Shown here: one piece after another, positions 1-6,064 of the stretch
How positions within the stretch are numbered: the first letter of the stretch is position 1
Layout: every line of letters starts with the position of its first letter
Assembly (NCBI GenBank): GCA_948467645.1
Contig: CAOKFD010000088.1
Span: 1-9,068 of the forward strand
Origin: Fimadaptatus sp948467645
GTDB lineage: Bacteria; Bacillota; Clostridia; Christensenellales; Aristaeellaceae
Reading direction: 5' to 3'
Length of the DNA stretch: 9,068 bases
Notes under the pieces: generated by a model
The model's database searches: none
The model's input: the letters and a program-made list of their open reading frames with translations, nothing else
Told to the model about the DNA's origin: nothing
Position numbers and translations under genes: made by a program

Positions 1-108
1 CGCGCCCACTTTAATTTATGGTGGGCGCGGCATGGATGGCCGCTCATACATCTCGCTGCACGTCCGGACGGCTAGTTTTCGCGCCCGCCATACTTTACGG
101 CGGGCGTG
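1..108. repeat. Pair of similar GC-rich hairpins in the intergenic region
   Basis: Two inverted repeats of like design lie about 50 bases apart. The first pairs CGCGCCCAC (1-9) with GTGGGCGCG (21-29) around an 11-base AT-rich loop. The second pairs 80-89 with 99-108, a 10-bp stem with one G-U pair around a 9-base AT-rich loop. Both begin CGCGCCC. Between them lies the perfect palindrome CGTCCGGACG (61-70). Neither hairpin is followed by a T-tract on either strand, so they do not look like ordinary terminators. They could be a repeated extragenic palindromic element or part of a structured RNA whose other end is outside the window. Function is unknown. Confidence 0.5.
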
Positions 109-249
109 AACCTCACCGCCGAATCTGCATCTGAGCCGCCGAGGGGTGGCGAACATGGCGCGGGCGCAACCTGCCTAAACAAGAAAACTCCATTCGCGGA
201 ATCCCGAAACTGATAAGATTATAGAATGCGTGAGCCACAAACAAGGATG

Positions 250-288
250 AAAGCAAACGCCGCTGACTCTTAGAGCGAATCAGCGGCG
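250..288 (-). terminator. Probable terminator downstream of murC
   Basis: Read on the minus strand, a 9-bp GC-rich stem (CGCCGCTGA with TCAGCGGCG, plus-strand 258-266 and 280-288) encloses a 13-base loop and is followed by TTTGCTTTC, a broken T-rich tail. It lies about 140 bases beyond the murC stop with no gene between, so it is the best candidate for ending the murC transcript. The tail is not a pure T-run, so termination may be partial. Confidence 0.5.
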
Positions 289-382
289 AAAGAAAGCAAT
301 CGATGCTTCCTATATATAATTTTCCTAAGACGACCGAACTAAGGAATATTTGCGGGAGAACAGCCCAATCGGCTTTTCTTTG

Positions 383-412
383 GTTCTTTCTTTTCTACTG
401 AAAAGAAAGAAC
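383..412. repeat. Perfect 13-bp AT-rich inverted repeat beyond the murC stop
   Basis: GTTCTTTCTTTTC (383-395) pairs perfectly with GAAAAGAAAGAAC (400-412) around a 4-base TACT loop. It lies 14 bases beyond the murC stop codon, which is where a terminator would sit, but neither strand has a T-tract right after the stem. It may stabilise the 3' end of the murC mRNA, work as an atypical terminator, or belong to a dispersed repeat family. Confidence 0.5.
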
Positions 413-425
413 ACGTACCCCCACG

Positions 426-1847
426 TTACCCCTCCACGCTGTCCCCGTGTTCCTTGATCTGGTCGTTGAGCAGGTTTATGTTGCCGCAGCCGAGGGTGAT
501 TACCAGATCGCCGGGCTTCCAGTATTTGCGCAGGTAATTTTCCGCGTCGTCGAACGTGGGCGTATGTGTCACTACCAGCCCGCGTGCGCGCAGGTGCGGC
601 AGCAGCATCTCGGTCTTTATGTCGCCCGGGTCTTTTTCGCGCGCGCCGTAGATGTCGGTTATCAGTACGTGGTCTACGCCGTCAAAGCACTTTACAAAGT
701 CCTTGAATAGGTTCTTCGTGCGCGAGTACGTGTGCGGCTGCCAGACCGCCCAGAGCTTGCGGTGCGGCTGCTGCATCGCTACGCTGAGGACGTTGCGGAT
801 TTCGGTCGGATGATGGCCATAGTCAGTGTAGACCGCTACGCCGTCCGTTACGCTCGTCAGCTCGAAACGACGGTGTACGCCCGTGAAGTGTCCCAGCGTC
901 GCCGCAACCAGGTGCGCGTCCAGGCCTAAAGAATACGTGCACGCCATTACCGCCAAAGCGTTGATCAGCATGTACTCGCCCGGTACGCTCAAAGTCAGCT
1001 TGGTCATCGGCTGACCAAACAGCATCACGTCGCACGTCGCACGCCCAAACTCGTCGTAAGTGAGATTCGCCGGGTATACGTCGTTCTCGTCGCTCATACC
1101 GAACGAAAGTATGTTGCATTCGACCTCGTTCATTATATCCATCACGTTCGGGTCGTCGCCGTAGCCAATCAAGTACCCGTCCTCCGGTACCTTGGCCGCA
1201 AACTGATGGAACGCCGCCAGCAGATTCTCAAACGTGCCATAGCAGTCCAAGTGATCTGCCTCAATGTTCAGCATTACCACATGAGTGGGATTGAAGTGTA
1301 GGAAACTGCGGTTGAACTCGCACGCCTCGGCCACAAAGCATTCGTGCCCGCCTGCCAATGTGCTGCCGCCCAGCGCAGGCAGATCGCCGCCAATGTGTAC
1401 CGTCGGATTGGTGTTAAGCTCCCAAAGCGTCTGCGCCAGCATTGCCGAGGTAGTCGTCTTGCCGTGCGTGCCGCATACGTTGACCGCACGCTTGTAGCCC
1501 TCCATCAGCTGCCCCAGCAGTACCGCACGCTCCATCTCGGGTATGCCCAGTTCGCGCGCATGGACACGCTCGCAGTTGTCCGGCGCAATCGCAGCAGTGT
1601 AGACGACTAAATCAGCGCCCTCAACATTTTCAGGCTTGTGCCCGATGAATACCTCAATACCACGTGCCGCCAAGGTGCGCGTATGTTCGGATTCGTCGCG
1701 GTCAGAACCCGTCACGCGGCAGCCCTTTATCGCCAGCATCTGCGCCAGACCCGACATGCTGGACCCGCCTATTCCTATCATATGTACGCGCTTGCGTTCT
1801 CCGGTTTTAGCGTCCGGAGTGAAAAAATTATTTATATGAACATCCAC
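426..1847 (-). CDS. murC: UDP-N-acetylmuramate--L-alanine ligase MurC
   Basis: Cytoplasmic Mur ligase that uses ATP to add L-alanine to UDP-N-acetylmuramic acid, the first amino-acid step of the peptidoglycan stem peptide. The 473-residue length fits the family. An N-terminal nucleotide-sugar-binding Rossmann domain shows HMIGIGGSSMSG (residues 22-33). The central ATPase domain has the P-loop GTHGKTTT (126-133) and LNIEADHLDCYG (193-204). The C-terminal region has the Mur-ligase signatures DYGHHPTEI (342-350), WQPHTYSRT (369-377) and TLGCGN (451-456). GIGGSSMSG and the DYGHHPTE motif favour MurC over MurD, MurE or MurF. The start is GTG (plus-strand 1845-1847), with AAAGGTG (complement of 1857-1863) nine bases upstream; no better ATG precedes the Rossmann motif. 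It is transcribed divergently from purR and appears monocistronic here. Identification is firm; the exact start is slightly less so. Confidence 0.97.
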   Translation of the reverse strand: MDVHINNFFTPDAKTGERKRVHMIGIGGSSMSGLAQMLAIKGCRVTGSDRDESEHTRTLAARGIEVFIGHKPENVEGADLVVYTAAIAPDNCERVHARELGIPEMERAVLLGQLMEGYKRAVNVCGTHGKTTTSAMLAQTLWELNTNPTVHIGGDLPALGGSTLAGGHECFVAEACEFNRSFLHFNPTHVVMLNIEADHLDCYGTFENLLAAFHQFAAKVPEDGYLIGYGDDPNVMDIMNEVECNILSFGMSDENDVYPANLTYDEFGRATCDVMLFGQPMTKLTLSVPGEYMLINALAVMACTYSLGLDAHLVAATLGHFTGVHRRFELTSVTDGVAVYTDYGHHPTEIRNVLSVAMQQPHRKLWAVWQPHTYSRTKNLFKDFVKCFDGVDHVLITDIYGAREKDPGDIKTEMLLPHLRARGLVVTHTPTFDDAENYLRKYWKPGDLVITLGCGNINLLNDQIKEHGDSVEG

Positions 1848-1920
1848 TTGTTATCACACCTTTCATAAAGTCAGCGCCGCTTTTTGTAAGCATGGACGCA
1901 TTTTGCAATCCTATGCTTCT

Positions 1921-1950
1921 ATTATACGCTGATTCAGTATAAAGCCGCAA
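1921..1950 (-). promoter_or_regulatory. Putative murC promoter
   Basis: On the minus strand a perfect TATAAT -10 hexamer (complement of 1921-1926) lies 18 bases downstream of TTGCGG (complement of 1945-1950), a partial -35 match. Transcription would begin near 1914, giving a leader of about 65 bases to the murC GTG. The -10 is convincing and the -35 weak. Confidence 0.5.
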
Positions 1951-2008
1951 TACGGACGCGCGGAATTTTCTCGGGCAGGCAGGTAAAATGATGGTTGCGT
2001 GCGCGTAA

Positions 2009-2082
2009 ATATGCGAAAATGTGCTGGATTATTCGGCAAAACTAAATTATAATAGCCGTATATGATGCGAACATTCGGATTT
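2009..2082 (+). promoter_or_regulatory. Putative purR promoter with PurBox-like cores
   Basis: A perfect TATAAT (2048-2053) lies 17 bases after a weak -35-like TGGATT (2025-2030). Around it are four cores resembling the PurBox of Bacillota PurR (AWWWCCGAACWWT, from general knowledge). They are CGAA at 2014-2017 and 2068-2071 on the plus strand, and the same core on the minus strand at 2032-2035 and 2074-2077. The best is the complement of 2070-2082, AAATCCGAATGTT, matching 11 of 13 positions by my count. Known operators use an inverted pair with roughly 16-17 bases between boxes. Here the closest inverted pair has cores 14 bases apart, so the match is suggestive only. PurR autoregulation is known in Bacillus subtilis. 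Confidence 0.35.
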
Positions 2083-2273
2083 GAAAACGCGCCTCAAATA
2101 TGGAAAAGCCGCAGGTAATGGGTCATTTTATACGCCGCAGGTCTGATAAATGGAAAAAAGCCGCGCATTCGACGAACAAAGGCAGAGCTTTTCATATTCA
2201 GAACAGGGCGGCGCATGTGCCACGGCGGCGGCATAATAAAAAGTTTTGAACCGCGCGCGCAAACCCGTAGACC

Positions 2274-2280
2274 AAGGAGA
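2274..2280 (+). promoter_or_regulatory. Ribosome binding site that fixes the purR start
   Basis: AAGGAGA ends ten bases before the GTG at 2291. The frame is open further upstream to a TTG at 2246, but no comparable site precedes that codon, and starting at 2291 gives the usual N-terminus of the family. Confidence 0.75.
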
Positions 2281-2290
2281 TGCAGATAAA

Positions 2291-3103
2291 GTGGAGAGAA
2301 TCAAGCGCAACGAGCGCATAGCGGCGATGACGCAGGTGCTGACCGCATCGCCCAACAAGGTATTCACGCTGGGCTACTTCTGCCAGATGTTTTCGGCGGC
2401 CAAGTCCACGATAAGCGAGGACATAGACATACTCCAGCGCAGTCTGAACGAATTCTCGCTCGGCACGGTCGAAACCGTGACCGGTGCGGCGGGCGGCGTG
2501 CGCTATCGCCCGGCGTGCGACTCCCAAAGCGCGCGCGAATTTCTGGACAGCATATGCGAGCGCCTGTCCGACCCCTCGCGCGTACTGCCGGGCGGGTTTC
2601 TGTATATGGCCGACATACTGGCCGACCCGGCGGTCGTATGCCGCATGGGCGAGATACTCGCGGCGCACTTCTACGCCGACCGCCCCAGCATAGTAATCAC
2701 AATGGAGACGATGGGCATACCCGTCGCAATGGAAACCGCCCGCATACTGGGCGTGCCGCTGGTGATAGCACGCCGCGACAGCAAGGCATACGAAGGCTCC
2801 GCGGTGAATATCAACTACACCGCCGGTTCGGGCAACGGCATCGAAACCATGAGCCTGAGCCGCCGCGCCGTGACCTCGGCCCAGCGCGCGCTGATAATCG
2901 ACGACTTCATGAAGGGCGGCGGCACCATCCGCGGCATGAACGACCTGATGCGCGAATTTGACGTTGAGGTGGTAGGCATGGGCGTGGTCATGAGCACGTC
3001 CGAACCCGTCAAAAAGCGCATGGACGGCGTTCACGCGCTGCTTATCCGTCAGGGCGTGAACGAGGGCGAGCCTACCGTCGTTACCCCGGCTGACTGGATT
3101 TGA
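2291..3103 (+). CDS. purR: Purine operon repressor PurR (Gram-positive type)
   Basis: Cytoplasmic transcription repressor of purine synthesis and transport genes, whose DNA binding is relieved by PRPP. The protein is 270 residues from the GTG start. Residues 1-75 form a winged helix (FCQMFSAAKSTISEDI, then a linker with TGAAGGVRY). The rest is a type I phosphoribosyltransferase-like effector domain with the PRPP motif LIIDDFMKGGGT at residues 201-212. Both the AAKSTISED helix and the GAAGGVRY motif are typical of the Bacillus PurR family. As in that family, the PRPP loop is kept although the protein is a regulator rather than an enzyme. It is divergent from murC and followed ten bases later by a terminator, so it is probably transcribed alone. 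In B. subtilis purR is followed by yabJ and spoVG; those genes are absent here. PurBox-like sites upstream suggest autoregulation. Identification is secure. Confidence 0.96.
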   Translation: MERIKRNERIAAMTQVLTASPNKVFTLGYFCQMFSAAKSTISEDIDILQRSLNEFSLGTVETVTGAAGGVRYRPACDSQSAREFLDSICERLSDPSRVLPGGFLYMADILADPAVVCRMGEILAAHFYADRPSIVITMETMGIPVAMETARILGVPLVIARRDSKAYEGSAVNINYTAGSGNGIETMSLSRRAVTSAQRALIIDDFMKGGGTIRGMNDLMREFDVEVVGMGVVMSTSEPVKKRMDGVHALLIRQGVNEGEPTVVTPADWI

Positions 3104-3112
3104 TATGTATGC

Positions 3113-3147
3113 AAAGCGAACCTGACTTTTAAGCGGGTTCGCTTTTT
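3113..3147 (+). terminator. Rho-independent terminator of purR
   Basis: AAAGCGAACC (3113-3122) pairs perfectly with GGTTCGCTTT (3136-3145) around a 13-base loop, and the stem runs into a T-run (3143-3147). It starts ten bases after the purR stop and separates purR from the xpaC cluster. Confidence 0.85.
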
Positions 3148-3172
3148 CATTGATTCTGTTGCCGACTTTACA

Positions 3173-3233
3173 GCGTGTGGTTGTAAGGCAGGTCTTGTTT
3201 GATTAAACGCAACGCCTGTAATTCTAACCACGC
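3173..3233. repeat. Long imperfect hairpin between purR and xpaC
   Basis: GCGTGTGGTT (3173-3182) pairs with AACCACGC (3226-3233), with a two-base bulge. Inside, AGG/CCT and GTTT/AAAC segments can continue the fold towards a GATT tip. The whole is a roughly 60-base imperfect inverted repeat with no T-tract after it. It lies upstream of both predicted xpaC promoters, so it need not be in the xpaC transcript. It could be a dispersed palindromic repeat, a small RNA or a protein-binding site. I recognise no known family. Confidence 0.35.
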
Positions 3234-3238
3234 TCTAA

Positions 3239-3267
3239 TTGCATGTTAAGGCGGTTTGTGGTATTAT
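3239..3267 (+). promoter_or_regulatory. Putative upstream promoter of the xpaC cluster
   Basis: TTGCAT (3239-3244) and TATTAT (3262-3267) are separated by 17 bases, a sigma-A-like arrangement with a good -10. The transcript would carry the imperfect palindrome at 3307-3331 (CGCGGTTTTCC with GGAAAAACGCG, 3-base loop, one mismatch) in its leader of about 140 bases. Confidence 0.4.
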
Positions 3268-3349
3268 TTACTTACAGAATAGAAACGGCGCTTTAAGCCC
3301 GCAAAACGCGGTTTTCCCGCGGAAAAACGCGGCGCTTGAACACATATCC

Positions 3350-3379
3350 GTTGATTAAATCAACATGTCGGGTTAGAAT
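3350..3379 (+). promoter_or_regulatory. Putative proximal xpaC promoter with overlapping palindrome
   Basis: TTGATT (3351-3356) and TAGAAT (3374-3379) are 17 bases apart. The -35 hexamer is embedded in the perfect palindrome GTTGAT-TAA-ATCAAC (3350-3364), the position expected for an operator. The site starts 67 bases before the xpaC ATG. No regulator gene for it is seen in this window. Confidence 0.45.
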
Positions 3380-3416
3380 ATATACGCGCCGATAAGCGCT
3401 TAATGGAGGAATGAAA

Positions 3417-4082
3417 ATGGCAAAGGCCGGATACCGTGAAAAGAAGATTCGCCCCGTATGGCCCATATACGCCGCGGGCGCGATATTTGTGATATACAGC
3501 GCGATCGCGCCGATATACAAGCCGTCGCACTTCGTAATCGCGTGCGTGCTGGCAATCGCCGCATACGTCGCGGGCACGATATTCTCGCCCGCCAAGGTCG
3601 AACAGGTTGAGGTCGATTACAAGACCGGCAACAACGACGCCGATGCGATAATCGTGCGTGGCCGCGAAACCACCGCGCGCCTGCGCGACGCATTTACCCG
3701 CATAACCGATCCCGAACTTAAAACATACGTCAGCCGCACCGAGCGCGCGCTTACGCGCATGATCGACACAGTGGCGCAGACGCCCGCCAAGGCCGCGCAT
3801 GTAAAGAAGTTCGTCAATTACTACCTGCCCACGATAGTCAAGCTGCTGGACGCTTACGACCGCCTGTGCGAGGCCGGTCAGTCAGACACCATGAACGCTA
3901 CGCTGCAATCCATCGAAAACAGCATGTCCAACGTGGCCGACGCGTCCGAAAAGCAGCTCGCCAACATGTTCGAGGACGAGCAGATGGACATATCCACCGA
4001 CATAGAGGTGCTGGAGACCATGCTCAAATCCGACGGCCTGCTGGACGACAAGCCGTTTGAGAAAACCAAAAGCGCGCGCTAA
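3417..4082 (+). CDS. xpaC: XpaC family membrane protein
   Basis: Member of the XpaC family (named after hydrolysis of 5-bromo-4-chloroindolyl phosphate), which commonly stands next to telA. Its molecular role is not settled. The 221-residue protein has two N-terminal transmembrane segments (about 14-31 and 38-56) joined by a short PIYKPS turn. A helical, charged domain follows, predicted to be cytoplasmic (about 84-221, including RITDPELKTYV and FVNYYLPTIVKLLDAY). ATG 3417 is preferred to ATG 3411 because GGAGG (3405-3409) lies seven bases before the former and touches the latter. It is first in a same-strand cluster, with telA starting 59 bases later. Its last 138 residues are repeated, about 88% identical and without gaps, at the C-terminus of the gene at 7195-8517. 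The family call is good; the biochemical function is unknown. Confidence 0.85.
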   Translation: MAKAGYREKKIRPVWPIYAAGAIFVIYSAIAPIYKPSHFVIACVLAIAAYVAGTIFSPAKVEQVEVDYKTGNNDADAIIVRGRETTARLRDAFTRITDPELKTYVSRTERALTRMIDTVAQTPAKAAHVKKFVNYYLPTIVKLLDAYDRLCEAGQSDTMNATLQSIENSMSNVADASEKQLANMFEDEQMDISTDIEVLETMLKSDGLLDDKPFEKTKSAR

Positions 4083-4141
4083 ATCGTGCGCGGGCCGGGG
4101 ACTTTAATTAATTGATATAAATCTTTAGGAGGAACGCATAA

Positions 4142-5380
4142 ATGTCTGATTTCAATCTGGTTCTGCCCGGAGACGAAGCCGCTCAGAAGGCCGCCGAGGA
4201 AGCCGAAGCACAGCTCAAGGCCGCACAGACCGCGATGCCCGAAACCGCGCCCACGCTAGACTTCAGCCAGAAGCCCGCGCCCGCGATGCCCACGCTCACG
4301 CTGCCTAGCGAGGAAGCGCAGATAGCCCCCGCGCCCGCCGCCGAAACTCAGATTCCTCAGGTGAAGTTCTCGCCCGAGGAGCAGCAGGTGATCGAGGACT
4401 TCGCCAGCCGCATAGACATCACCGACGCCAGCCTGGTGCTGGGCTACGGCGCGGCGGCTCAGGGCAAGATCTCCAAGTTCAGCGAAAGCGCGCTCGAAAA
4501 GGTGCGCACTCAGGATCTGGGCGAGGCGGGCAACCTTATGAGCCAGCTGATCGTACAGCTCAAGGGCTTCACCGACGAGGAGCCGCGCGGCTTCTTCGGC
4601 ATGTTCCGCAAGGCGCAGTCGCAGGTCGATCTGATGAAGAGCCGCTATGACAAGGTTCAGGTAAACGTCGATAAGATTTCCGAAGCGCTGACCGGCCACC
4701 AGATACAGCTGATGAAGGACATCGCGATGTTCGATAAGATGTACGACGCGAATCTGGATTACTACCGCGAGCTGTCGATGTACATCGAGGCCGGCCGTTT
4801 GAAACTGCGCCAGACCCGCGAGCACGACCTGCCCGCGTTGCAGCAGAAGGCGCGCGAGAGCGGGCTTATGGAGGATGCTCAGGCAGCCAACGACTTGGCC
4901 AATATGTGCGGAAGGTTTGAAAAGAAGCTGTTCGACCTCGACCTAACCCGCAACATATCCATCCAGATGGCGCCCCAGATAAGGCTCCTCCAGAACAACG
5001 ACCAGCAGATGGCCGAGAAGATTCAGTCCACGCTGGCCAACACCATCCCGCTTTGGAAAAACCAGATGGTTCTGTCGCTGGGTCTGGAGCACAGCCGTCA
5101 GGCGATGGAGGCACAGCGCGCCGTAACCAACATGACCAACGAACTGCTGCGCAAAAACGCCGACACCCTCAAAATGGGCTCGGTCGAAACCGCCAAGGAA
5201 GCCGAGCGCGGCATAGTGGACATCGAAACCCTGAAGTACACCAACCAGTCGCTTATCAGCACGCTGGACGATGTACTGCGCATACAGCAGGAGGGCGCGC
5301 AGAAGCGCGAGGCCGCCGAACAGGAGCTGCGCCAGATCGAGGGCGAACTGAAGCAGAAGATGCTGGAGATGCGCGGCTGA
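4142..5380 (+). CDS. telA: TelA family toxic anion resistance protein
   Basis: Cytoplasmic, mostly helical protein of the TelA/YaaN family, named for tellurite resistance. In Bacillota it is linked more broadly to tolerance of envelope-acting compounds. The 412-residue length is close to the family norm. Residues 1-80 are Ala/Pro/Glu-rich and low-complexity. The TelA domain follows, with IDITDASLVLGYG, then GFFGMFRKAQSQVD (150-163), a long helical region with YDKVQVNVDKISEAL and YRELSMYIEAGRLKL, and MAPQIRLLQNNDQQMAEKI. The C-terminus is a coiled-coil-like Glu/Gln-rich stretch ending LKQKMLEMRG. No signal peptide or membrane segment is seen. AGGAGG (4127-4132) lies nine bases before the ATG. 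It sits between xpaC and a lemA-like gene with no terminator on either side, so it is probably co-transcribed and may work with the XpaC membrane protein. Confidence 0.9.
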   Translation: MSDFNLVLPGDEAAQKAAEEAEAQLKAAQTAMPETAPTLDFSQKPAPAMPTLTLPSEEAQIAPAPAAETQIPQVKFSPEEQQVIEDFASRIDITDASLVLGYGAAAQGKISKFSESALEKVRTQDLGEAGNLMSQLIVQLKGFTDEEPRGFFGMFRKAQSQVDLMKSRYDKVQVNVDKISEALTGHQIQLMKDIAMFDKMYDANLDYYRELSMYIEAGRLKLRQTREHDLPALQQKARESGLMEDAQAANDLANMCGRFEKKLFDLDLTRNISIQMAPQIRLLQNNDQQMAEKIQSTLANTIPLWKNQMVLSLGLEHSRQAMEAQRAVTNMTNELLRKNADTLKMGSVETAKEAERGIVDIETLKYTNQSLISTLDDVLRIQQEGAQKREAAEQELRQIEGELKQKMLEMRG

Positions 5381-5416
5381 CAATGACGATAAACTGATGG
5401 AGGAAGCATAAGCAAT

Positions 5417-5971
5417 ATGAGCGGCGCAAAGAATAAGACGCGTTTGAGCAGCCGCGGCGTCGCGGCCACATTTCTGATATGCTGCGTGCTGTTTTCGCTG
5501 CTGGTACTGGGCGGCGGCAAGCTGTCTGCACTCAGGTCGGATGTGCTCAGCGCATACGACGGCGGCGAGGGCAGCATAATCTCCGACCTGACCAAGCATA
5601 ACGAAAATGCCTACAACATAATCACGGTGGGCAAGCGCGTGCTGGGCGCGGACGACAGCGCCATAACCGACGCGGAAGCGGCCTATAAGGCGATGAACGC
5701 CGCCAGTACGCCCGCCGACAAGTACGCCGCCGACCAGCAGCTCGACTCGGCGATAACGTATCTGGTCAGCGCTATGAACGCCGCAGGCATGAACGACAAG
5801 GACAAGACGCTGGTCACCGGTCAGAAGGCCGATATGGATTCGCGCGACATGATAATATCGCACAGCGACTATAACGAGCGCGTATTTGAATACGCGCAGG
5901 CGGTTTCGTCGTTCCCGGGCAATCTGATTGCGGTGTGCCGCGGGCTGGGCGCGCCGGGCTATTACAGGTAA
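5417..5971 (+). CDS. Divergent LemA-like membrane protein
   Basis: Small membrane-anchored protein of 184 residues. A basic N-terminus (KNKTRLSSR) precedes one transmembrane segment (about 15-33), followed by a helical domain. The C-terminal part carries the LemA family signature in recognisable form: DYNERVFEYAQAVSSFPGNL (residues 151-170) and a terminal GYYR. The usual LemA stretch near QRRxDLIPNLV is replaced by NENAYNIITVGKRVLGAD (62-79), so this is a divergent member, though its length is normal. LemA proteins have one N-terminal helix and often occur beside TPM-domain genes, exactly as here; their molecular role is poorly known. GGAGGA (5399-5404) lies 12 bases before the ATG, a rather long spacing. 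The gene follows telA by 36 bases, so co-transcription is likely. Confidence 0.75.
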   Translation: MSGAKNKTRLSSRGVAATFLICCVLFSLLVLGGGKLSALRSDVLSAYDGGEGSIISDLTKHNENAYNIITVGKRVLGADDSAITDAEAAYKAMNAASTPADKYAADQQLDSAITYLVSAMNAAGMNDKDKTLVTGQKADMDSRDMIISHSDYNERVFEYAQAVSSFPGNLIAVCRGLGAPGYYR

Positions 5972-6015
5972 GGCGTTGGAAATGCGGCCGCGGATGGGAA
6001 GCACGGCTGCATCCT

Positions 6016-6033
6016 GCCGACTGAAAGGTCGGC
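6016..6033 (+). other. Small hairpin before the TPM-domain gene
   Basis: GCCGAC (6016-6021) pairs with GTCGGC (6028-6033) around TGAAAG, about 15 bases before the ribosome binding site of the next gene. There is no T-tract, so it is not a terminator. It might tune processing or translation within the operon mRNA, or be chance in GC-rich DNA. Confidence 0.25.
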
Positions 6034-6064
6034 GTATGGAACATGGATGGAGGGCAAAGTAAAG

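Larger units (their letters stand above)
1848..2290. other. Divergent murC/purR intergenic region
   Basis: About 440 bases hold the 5' ends of two divergent genes and no convincing gene of their own. Contents in order are the murC ribosome binding site and putative promoter, then PurBox-like cores and a putative purR promoter (2009-2082). The purR leader that follows contains short direct repeats: GCCGCAGGT at 2108-2116 and 2134-2142, and TGGAAAA(AA)GCCGC at 2101-2112 and 2151-2164. The leader from the predicted start of transcription to the purR GTG is roughly 230 bases, long enough for post-transcriptional control, but I recognise no known riboswitch in it. Confidence 0.55.

Noticed and set aside
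2100..2249. Possible 49-residue basic leader peptide before purR
   Set aside because: It starts with ATG but has no ribosome binding site, its composition is not protein-like, and it overlaps the repeat-containing purR leader.
2198..3034. Long open frame on the minus strand opposite purR
   Set aside because: It lies wholly antisense to a securely identified gene. It is His/Ala/Arg-rich as expected from complementing GC-rich codons, and it shows no known domain.
4256..4825. Minus-strand open frame opposite the first half of telA
   Set aside because: Antisense shadow of a well-supported gene; no ribosome binding site or domain.
4943..6004. Long open frame on the minus strand opposite telA and the lemA-like gene
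   Set aside because: It crosses two coding genes and their spacer in antisense, with composition typical of a shadow frame and no recognisable motif.
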